Source: Streptomyces sp. GQFP (lineage in GTDB: Bacteria > Actinomycetota > Actinomycetes > Streptomycetales > Streptomycetaceae). Taken from it: DNA of 64,000 bases. The notes beneath the pieces were generated by a model, which worked only from the letters and a program-made list of their open reading frames with translations, did no database searches and had not been told where the DNA came from. Positions 58,757 through 64,000 of this stretch are shown piece after piece. The stretch's first letter is position 1. Every line of letters begins with the position of its first letter. The position numbers and the translations under genes are program-made. The DNA lies in NCBI RefSeq assembly GCF_021545335.1, contig NZ_CP089312.1:1550001-1614000 (forward strand). Direction: 5' to 3'.

Positions 58757-60823
58757 TCACCTTCCCCGGTTCACCGCATCCCGCCACGCAGCCTCCCGCA
58801 ACAGCCGCAGCCCGTTGAGGCCGACGAGGACGGTCGAGCCCTCGTGACCCGCGACACCGAGCGGCAGCGGCAACGTGCCGATCAGGTCCCAGGCGACGAG
58901 GCCCGCGATGAACACCCCGGCGATCACCAGATTCTGCACGACCAGGCGTCCGGCGCGCCGCGAGAGGACGATCACTGCGGGCACGGTGGTGAGTTCGTCC
59001 CGCACGATCACCGCGTCCGCCGTCTCCAGCGCGAGGTCGGAACCCGCCCGCCCCATGGCCACGCCGATGTGGGCGGCGGCGAGTGCCGGTGCGTCGTTGA
59101 CACCGTCCCCGACGACCATGACCCTGCGCCCGGCCGCCTCCAACTCCCTTACCGCGCCCAGCTTCTGCTGGGGAAGCAGCCCGGCCCGTACGTCCTCGAT
59201 CCCGACCTCGGCGGCCAGTCGGGCTGCGGCACGCGGGTTGTCGCCGGTCAGCAACACGGGTGCGGTACCGGTGAGTTGAGTGAGCGAGGCGACGGTGGCG
59301 GCGGCACCGGGACGCAGCCGGTCGGCGAGACCGAGAACTCCGACCGGCACGTTGTCGGCGACCACGAGGACGGCCGTACGACCGGACGCCTCAACCTCCT
59401 TGACCAGCAGCCGAGTTGCCGACCCTTCCGACACCCCGGCACTGTCCGAGACTCTGGCGCCTTTCGACACCCCGGCACCGTCCGGCACCCCCGCACTGTC
59501 CGACACCCCCACACCGTCCAGCAGCCGCCCTGGCGCCCCCACCGCGACCACGCGCCCGTCCACGGCAGCCGTCACACCCACTCCCGGCGTCGAGTCGAAG
59601 TCCTCCGCCACGGACAGCACGAGCCCTCGCTCTCGCGCCGCCTCCACCACGGCCCGGGCCAGTGGGTGCTCGCTCGGGTGCTCGGCAGCGGCTGCGAGCG
59701 CCAGCAGGTCGTCCTCGTCGAGGTCGGATCCGGGCAACGGCCGTACGTCCGTCAGCCTCGGCGTGCCCTCGGTGAGGGTGCCGGTCTTGTCGAGGGCGAC
59801 GGCGTCGACCTGCCCGAGTCGTTCCATCACCACCGCCGACTTGACCAGGACGCCGTGCCGCCCGGCGTTGGCGATCGCCGAGAGCAGCGGCGGCATGGTG
59901 GCGAGCACGACCGCGCAGGGCGAGGCCACGATCATGAAGGTCATGGCGCGCAGCAGGGCGTCGGTGAGGTCCGTACCGAAGGCGAGCGGTACTGCGAACA
60001 CGGCGAGGGTCGCGGCGACCATGCCCAGCGAGTAGCGCTGCTCGACCTTCTCGATGAACAGCTGGGTGGGAGCCTTGGTCTCGGACGCCTCCTCGACCAG
60101 GCGTACGATCCGGGCGATCACCGAGTCGGAGGCGTCGCGCTCGACCCGTACGCGCAGGGCGCCGGTGCCGTTGAGTGTGCCCGCGAAGACCTCGTCGCCG
60201 GGCTCCTTCGGAGCGGGCAGCGGTTCGCCGGTGATCGTCGCCTGGTCGACCTCGCTCGCGCCGTCCAGTACGCGGCCGTCGGCCCCGACGCGTTCTCCGG
60301 GGCGTACGAGGATGGTGTCGCCGACGGTCAACTCGTCGACGGGGAGGGTCAGTTCGTGGCCGTCGGGGTCCAGCCGAGTCGCCGTGGCGGGGGCCAGGTC
60401 GAGGAGGCCGCGTACCGAGTCGGCGGTGCGGGCGGTGGCGAGGGCCTCCAGGGCACCGGAGGTCGCGAAGATGACGATCAGCAGGGCGCCGTCCATCACC
60501 TGGCCGATCGCTGCGGCACCGAGGGCGGCGACGATCATCAGCAGGTCGACGTCGAGAGTCCGTTCCCGTAGCGCCTTCAGGCCTTCCCAGCCGGGCTCCC
60601 AGCCGCCGGTGGCGTACGCCAGCGCGTAGAGCGCTCCCCAGGTCCAGGCCGGCGCGTCGGCCAGTTGCAGGGGCAGCGCGAGCAGGAACAGGGCCGTGGC
60701 CGCCGTGGCCCAGCGGGCCTCGGGGAGCGCGAGAACCCGGGTGCGGCGGCGGGGCGCGGCAGGTACGGCGGGCGACGGGACGACCTGAGACGCGGTGAGA
60801 GTGGCAGACACGGGAAGCACCAT
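58757..60823 (-). CDS. Heavy-metal P1B-type ATPase (P1B-4-like)
   Basis: The 688-residue pump has TGEP (198-201), phosphorylated D345 in DKTGT, SEHP (384-387), and GDGVNDAPA. The transmembrane metal site is SPC (301-303) and the last helix carries HEGST (660-664). SPC plus HEGST is the P1B-4 signature of cobalt/iron/zinc exporters, and there is no N-terminal CxxC metal domain. Residues about 437-468 are an unusual repeat. The start is uncertain (60823 or 60841). It is divergent from an ArsR-family sensor with a shared operator. Confidence 0.92.
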   Translation of the reverse strand: MVLPVSATLTASQVVPSPAVPAAPRRRTRVLALPEARWATAATALFLLALPLQLADAPAWTWGALYALAYATGGWEPGWEGLKALRERTLDVDLLMIVAALGAAAIGQVMDGALLIVIFATSGALEALATARTADSVRGLLDLAPATATRLDPDGHELTLPVDELTVGDTILVRPGERVGADGRVLDGASEVDQATITGEPLPAPKEPGDEVFAGTLNGTGALRVRVERDASDSVIARIVRLVEEASETKAPTQLFIEKVEQRYSLGMVAATLAVFAVPLAFGTDLTDALLRAMTFMIVASPCAVVLATMPPLLSAIANAGRHGVLVKSAVVMERLGQVDAVALDKTGTLTEGTPRLTDVRPLPGSDLDEDDLLALAAAAEHPSEHPLARAVVEAARERGLVLSVAEDFDSTPGVGVTAAVDGRVVAVGAPGRLLDGVGVSDSAGVPDGAGVSKGARVSDSAGVSEGSATRLLVKEVEASGRTAVLVVADNVPVGVLGLADRLRPGAAATVASLTQLTGTAPVLLTGDNPRAAARLAAEVGIEDVRAGLLPQQKLGAVRELEAAGRRVMVVGDGVNDAPALAAAHIGVAMGRAGSDLALETADAVIVRDELTTVPAVIVLSRRAGRLVVQNLVIAGVFIAGLVAWDLIGTLPLPLGVAGHEGSTVLVGLNGLRLLREAAWRDAVNRGR

Positions 60824-60830
60824 ACAGGAA

Positions 60831-60860
60831 CACATGAACACTCATTCATTCGTTCATGTG
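60831..60860. promoter_or_regulatory. ArsR/SmtB-type operator and promoter
   Basis: CACATGAAC (60831-60839) and GTTCATGTG (60852-60860) form a perfect 9-bp inverted repeat around ACTCATTCATTC, the TGAAC-type imperfect palindrome bound by SmtB/CzrA-like repressors. It overlaps a possible -35 (TTCATT 60845-60850) paired with TAAGAT (60868-60873) for arsR, and lies at the ATPase start. Confidence 0.8.
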
Positions 60861-60879
60861 CGATGAGTAAGATACGGCC

Positions 60880-61266
60880 ATGGGTCATGGAGCCGTCGTC
60901 ACCGCGCAGGACGCCGCCGAGCGCGTACGCCTCGACGCGGACAATGTCGCGAAGGTGGCCACCACGCTCCAGGCCCTGTCGACGCCCTCCCGCCTGCTGA
61001 TCCTGGCGCGACTGCGCGAAGGTCCGCTCCCGGCGACGGAGTTGGCGGCCGAGGTGGGCATGGAGCAGTCGGCGTGCTCGCACCAGCTGCGGCTGCTGCG
61101 CAACCTGGGCCTGGTCGTCGGAGAGCGGCGCGGCCGTTCGGTCGTGTACGCGCTGCACGACCACCATGTCGCCGAGCTGCTCGACCAGGCGGTCTACCAC
61201 GTGGAGCATCTGCGGCTGGGCCTCAGCGACACCGACGGCGACGCCGAGACCGGAAACGCCGGGTAA
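60880..61266 (+). CDS. ArsR/SmtB family metal sensor (CzrA-like)
   Basis: The 128-residue winged-helix repressor has the DNA-recognition helix EQSACSHQLRLLRNLGLV. Its C-terminal helix carries the alpha-5 metal ligands D94, H96, H107 and H110 in HDHHVAELLDQAVYHVEH, the same DxH...HxxH set as zinc/cobalt-sensing CzrA. No alpha-3 CxC site of cadmium/lead/arsenic sensors is present. Metal binding should release the operator and derepress the adjacent ATPase. With -10 TAAGAT ending seven bases before the ATG, its mRNA is probably leaderless. Confidence 0.93.
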   Translation: MGHGAVVTAQDAAERVRLDADNVAKVATTLQALSTPSRLLILARLREGPLPATELAAEVGMEQSACSHQLRLLRNLGLVVGERRGRSVVYALHDHHVAELLDQAVYHVEHLRLGLSDTDGDAETGNAG

Positions 61267-61276
61267 CTCCCCCGGC

Positions 61277-61296
61277 GGGCCGCTCAGGCGCGGCCC
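61277..61296. terminator. Short hairpin between convergent genes
   Basis: GGGCCGC (61277-61283) pairs with GCGGCCC (61290-61296), loop TCAGGC. It lies in the 46-nt gap between the convergent arsR and macrodomain genes. Confidence 0.5.
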
Positions 61297-61312
61297 TTCG
61301 CCGTGTCGTAGC

Positions 61313-61825
61313 TCAACGGAGTTGAGCCGCGAACGCCTCGTACGCCCTCTCGTCGAAGAGCACGAACCGCACTTCTTCTACTGCGGTCTCCGCTTCCCGT
61401 ACCGCCGCCACCGCGATCCGCGCCGCGTCCTCCATCGGCCAGCGGTAGACGCCCGTGGAGATGGCGGGGAACGCGACCGTCCGGGCGCCCAGTTCGTCGG
61501 CGACGCGCAGGGACTCCCGGTAGCAGGAGGCCAGTTGGTCCGAACGGTCCTCCGATGCACCGCCGAACACAGGTCCTACCGTGTGGATCACCCAGCGTGC
61601 GTCCAGTTCGCCCGCGGTCGTGGCGACCGCTTTGCCGGTGGCCAGGCCCTTGCCGTACTGCGAGGCGCGCAGGGCTCGGCAGGCGGCGAGGATCTCGGGG
61701 CCGCCTCTGCGGTGGATCGCTCCGTCGACCCCTCCCCCGCCCAGGAGTGACGAGTTCGCCGCGTTGACGATCGCGTCGGCACTCTGTCGGGTGATGTCGC
61801 CCTTGACGAGGTTGATGGCGGTCAT
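61313..61825 (-). CDS. Macrodomain O-acetyl-ADP-ribose deacetylase-like protein
   Basis: The 170-residue protein is a single macrodomain of the MacroD/YmdB type. [20 protein letters not shown] leads into [19 protein letters not shown] (about 24-42), which holds the conserved Asn and Asp of the active loop, and [12 protein letters not shown] is the second ADP-ribose loop. Such proteins hydrolyse O-acetyl-ADP-ribose or remove mono-ADP-ribose from proteins. The start overlaps the stop of the CrtI-like oxidoreductase gene in ATGA. Confidence 0.93.
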   Translation of the reverse strand: MTAINLVKGDITRQSADAIVNAANSSLLGGGGVDGAIHRRGGPEILAACRALRASQYGKGLATGKAVATTAGELDARWVIHTVGPVFGGASEDRSDQLASCYRESLRVADELGARTVAFPAISTGVYRWPMEDAARIAVAAVREAETAVEEVRFVLFDERAYEAFAAQLR

Positions 61826-63240
61826 GACTGTCGCAGCCTTCTCCAGACGGCCTTCGCCGCGTTGTGCCCCGACATGCCGTGCACACCCGGGCCCGGCGGG
61901 GTGGCCGACGAGCAGATGAAGACGGCCGGGTGCGGGGTGGCGTACGGGAACAGGGAGAGCCTGGGGCGCAGCATCAGCTGGAGGCCGCTGGCCGCGCCGG
62001 AGCCGATGTCGCCGCCGACGTAGTTGGCGTTGCGGGCCGCGAGTTCGGGCGGGCCTGCGGTGGCGCGGGCGAGGACGCGGTCGCGGAAGCCGGGGGCGAA
62101 GCGTTCCAGCTGGCGCTCGATGGCATCGGTGAGGTCGCCCGTCCAGCCGTTCGGGACGTGGCCGTAGGCCCAGAAGACCTGTTTGCCCTCGGGTGCCCGG
62201 GAGGGGTCGGCGACGCTCGGCTGCACGGTGATCAGGAACGGGTTGTCGGGTGCCCGGTTCTCGCGGGAGGCGGCGCGCAGGGCGGTGCCGATCTCGGCGC
62301 TGTTCGCGGCGACCTGGACGGTGGTCGCCGTGCGGGCCTCCTTCGCCGTCCAGGGCACCGGGCCGTCCAGCGCGTAGTCGACCTTGAAGACGCCGGCGCC
62401 GTAGCGATAGCCGTTGTAGTAGCCGCCGAAGCCCGCGATCCGGGCCAGTGCGGTGGGTGAGGTGTCGAAGACGTACGCACGTGCGGGTGGCAGATCGTCC
62501 AGCCGCTTGACCTCGTAGTCGGTGTGGACGGTGCCGCCGAGGTCGGTCAGATACGCGGTGAGCGCGTCGGAGATCGACTGGGAGCCGCCGCGGGCGACCG
62601 GCCAGCCACGGGCGTGTGCCGCGAGGGCGAAGACCAGGCCCACGGCGCCGGTGGCGACCCCGTTGAGAGGGGCCATGACATGGCCGACAAGGCCTGCGAA
62701 CAGGGCTTTCGCCCGCTCGTCGCGGAAGCGGCGCATCAGCCAGGTCGAGGGCGGCAGGCCGGCCAGGCCGAAGCGGGCGAGGGTGACCGGGTCGCGGGGC
62801 AGCGAGGTCAGGGGCAGGGACATGAAGTCGTGGGCCAGGGTGTCCCACCTGCTGAGGAACGGCTCGACCAGCCTGCGGTACGCGCCCGCGTCACGCGGCC
62901 CGAAGGAGGCCGCCGTCTCGGCGACGGAACGGGACAGCACCGCCGCCGTGCCGTCCGGGAAGGGGTGGGCCATGGGCAGGTCGGCGTGCAGCCACTCCAG
63001 CCCGTACCTGGCCAGCGGCATCGCCCTGAACGCCGGGGAGTTGACGCCGAGCGGGTGGGCCGCCGAGCACGGGTCGTGCCGGAAGCCGGGCAGGGTCAGT
63101 TCCTCGGTGCGGGCGCCGCCGCCGACGGTGTCGCGTGCCTCGAAGACGGCCACGGAGAAGCCGCGCCGGGCCAGCTCCACGGCAGCCGTCAGCCCGTTGG
63201 GCCCCGCCCCCACCACGACCGCATCGAGCATCGACGGCAC
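61822..63240 (-). CDS. CrtI/phytoene-dehydrogenase-like FAD oxidoreductase
   Basis: The 472-residue protein begins with the dinucleotide motif [20 protein letters not shown] and [15 protein letters not shown]. It ends [21 protein letters not shown], the pattern of CrtI-related amine/carotenoid oxidoreductases outside carotenoid clusters. No crtE or crtB gene is nearby, so carotenoid desaturation is not supported. The GTG at 63240 has AAGGAG seven bases upstream; the ATG three codons later is an alternative. It leads a two-gene operon with the macrodomain gene. Confidence 0.85.
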   Translation of the reverse strand: MPSMLDAVVVGAGPNGLTAAVELARRGFSVAVFEARDTVGGGARTEELTLPGFRHDPCSAAHPLGVNSPAFRAMPLARYGLEWLHADLPMAHPFPDGTAAVLSRSVAETAASFGPRDAGAYRRLVEPFLSRWDTLAHDFMSLPLTSLPRDPVTLARFGLAGLPPSTWLMRRFRDERAKALFAGLVGHVMAPLNGVATGAVGLVFALAAHARGWPVARGGSQSISDALTAYLTDLGGTVHTDYEVKRLDDLPPARAYVFDTSPTALARIAGFGGYYNGYRYGAGVFKVDYALDGPVPWTAKEARTATTVQVAANSAEIGTALRAASRENRAPDNPFLITVQPSVADPSRAPEGKQVFWAYGHVPNGWTGDLTDAIERQLERFAPGFRDRVLARATAGPPELAARNANYVGGDIGSGAASGLQLMLRPRLSLFPYATPHPAVFICSSATPPGPGVHGMSGHNAAKAVWRRLRQS

Positions 63241-63327
63241 CTTCGGACTCCTTCGTCAGCCGACGGCCTTCTGAGATCAGGATATGCCGGGACACCGACA
63301 CTGCCCGGCGCGGGTAACCTCGGCCGG

Positions 63328-63990
63328 ATGACGCGCCGTTTCCGCATCCAATCGTCCGGCGAGGACGCCGACGACACCGCCTGGTACTGGTTCGAGGTCG
63401 AGGACGACGGCTGGGTGCTGCGGCAGGCGGTGTTCGAGGCGGGGCTGGCGATCCCGCGCTCCTGCGAGCCCCTGCAGAACGCCGACGGCACCACCTCGGG
63501 CGGTGCCTCGATGGCCGCCGCCCAGGCCCAACTGGCGCTGGTGCGCGAGCGGTTCGGGCGCCTGGGCGTCCAGCTCTACCAGACCGTGTACGGGGCGTTC
63601 ACGGAGGGCGCCGTGGAGGTGCCGCCGGAGGCGGTGGACGTGACCGATTCGGAGTTCGAGCGGGCCTGGGCCACGGCCCTACGGCATCGGCATCTCAGCC
63701 ACTACACCACCGGCCCGCTGCCGGAGGGCTCCCTGCTCACGGGCATGGTGTGCGCGCTGCCGTGGGGGCCGGGCCGGACGGGTCTGTTCGTCGACGTCAA
63801 CCTGCCGGTCGACGCCTTCGTGGACATCGCCTGGCTGCCCTTCGACCCCGGCGACTGGCCGGTGGTCGGCACCGTGGCCGAGTTCGAGGTCGTCACCCTG
63901 CGGTTCAGCTCGGCCCGCCCGCAGATCAGGCTCCGCCCGACAGTAGTTCCACCACCCGGCCAGCCGTGGCCGCGTCCCGCGCCGCGGTGA
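63328..63990 (+). CDS. Conserved hypothetical protein
   Basis: The 220-residue protein begins MTRRFRIQSSGEDADDTAWY and contains WFEVEDDGWVLRQAVFE, a long helix (AAAQAQLALVRERFGRLGV) and FVDVNLPVDAFVDIAWLPFD. It ends in a proline-rich tail. It is predicted soluble, with no signal peptide or known catalytic motif. I do not recognise a functional family. Its last 65 bases overlap a possible opposing gene at the window edge, so the true C-terminus may lie upstream of the annotated stop or the edge frame may be spurious. Confidence 0.75.
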   Translation: MTRRFRIQSSGEDADDTAWYWFEVEDDGWVLRQAVFEAGLAIPRSCEPLQNADGTTSGGASMAAAQAQLALVRERFGRLGVQLYQTVYGAFTEGAVEVPPEAVDVTDSEFERAWATALRHRHLSHYTTGPLPEGSLLTGMVCALPWGPGRTGLFVDVNLPVDAFVDIAWLPFDPGDWPVVGTVAEFEVVTLRFSSARPQIRLRPTVVPPPGQPWPRPAPR

Positions 63991-64000
63991 ACGGCAGGAC
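63926..64000 (-). CDS. Possible C-terminus of a gene cut by the window edge
   Basis: Reading leftward from the edge, the minus strand is open for 24 codons to a TGA at 63928-63926 and encodes VLPFTAARDAATAGRVVELL. This looks like a real protein end of the kind seen in Gfo/Idh-type oxidoreductases. It overlaps the 3' end of the plus-strand gene. Too short to classify. Confidence 0.35.
   Translation of the reverse strand, partial: VLPFTAARDAATAGRVVELLSGGA

Noticed and set aside
61822..63240. Carotenoid biosynthesis gene
   Set aside because: The protein is CrtI-like but no crtE, crtB or crtY is nearby and its motifs fit the broad oxidoreductase group.
1..64000. CRISPR arrays, insertion sequences, integrase/attachment sites, rRNA or tRNA genes
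   Set aside because: No regularly spaced repeats, transposase motifs or structured RNA signatures were seen on either strand.

Overview
The window is high-GC actinobacterial DNA, almost certainly from a Streptomyces chromosome. The evidence is the strong G/C third-position bias, frequent GTG/TTG starts, 4-8 nt gene overlaps, near absence of TTA codons, two copies of an intergenic hairpin element that recurs in Streptomyces genomes, and a ccr-meaA-psd-pss gene order typical of the genus. I see no rRNA or tRNA gene, CRISPR array, insertion sequence, phage gene or replication origin.

Layout. 1-7.3 kb: small stress-type genes (DUF2795, DJ-1/PfpI, DUF6158, an ABC-F ATPase, a histidine phosphatase, a PAP2-diacylglycerol kinase fusion, a methyltransferase, a tiny membrane protein, an orphan GvpL/F) and a short catalase-like remnant. 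7.3-11.6 kb: NDH-2/transketolase pair, a GNAT enzyme and a LapA-like membrane protein. 11.7-16.7 kb: a four-gene operon of unrelated peptidases (M55, M20, S9, S66). 16.8-24.6 kb: hydrolase, methyltransferase, a PAS-GAF-SpoIIE-HATPase regulator, an MFS exporter fused to three beta-sandwich domains, and an SRPBCC protein. 24.7-27.1 kb: a radical SAM gene behind a near-perfect LexA box, a GNAT enzyme, and a HEAT-repeat gene with an early TTA codon.

27.1-45.9 kb is the metabolic core. A duplicated 3-hydroxyacyl-CoA dehydrogenase and its TetR neighbour are followed by a tightly coupled exopolysaccharide operon: nucleotide-sugar dehydrogenase, processive GT2 synthase, a 39-aa membrane peptide, a deacetylase and a secreted sandwich protein, with a second secreted deacetylase after them. 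Next come the ethylmalonyl-CoA pathway genes (ccr, meaA, lyase, hydratase, dehydrogenase), which make C4/C5 acyl-CoA extender units and assimilate acetyl-CoA, and then psd-pssA for phosphatidylethanolamine synthesis.

45.9-64 kb: a five-gene branched-chain-amino-acid-type ABC transporter operon divergent from a PucR-type regulator carrying a TTA codon; glycerate kinase; a set of ADP-ribose/NAD-linked genes (ADP-ribosylglycohydrolase, NUDIX, sirtuin, with a macrodomain further on); a remnant of a DeoR-type regulator; an alkylation-repair pair (Ada-AlkA and Ogt); a P1B-4-type metal ATPase with its divergent ArsR/SmtB sensor; a CrtI-like oxidoreductase; and an unknown gene. The right edge cuts a probable minus-strand gene.

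The best candidates for something undescribed are the exopolysaccharide operon at 30.5-37.6 kb and the ADP-ribose neighbourhood at 53.8-61.8 kb. The regulatory predictions (LexA box, ArsR operator, two TTA genes, paired sites before the dehydrogenase) are specific and testable.
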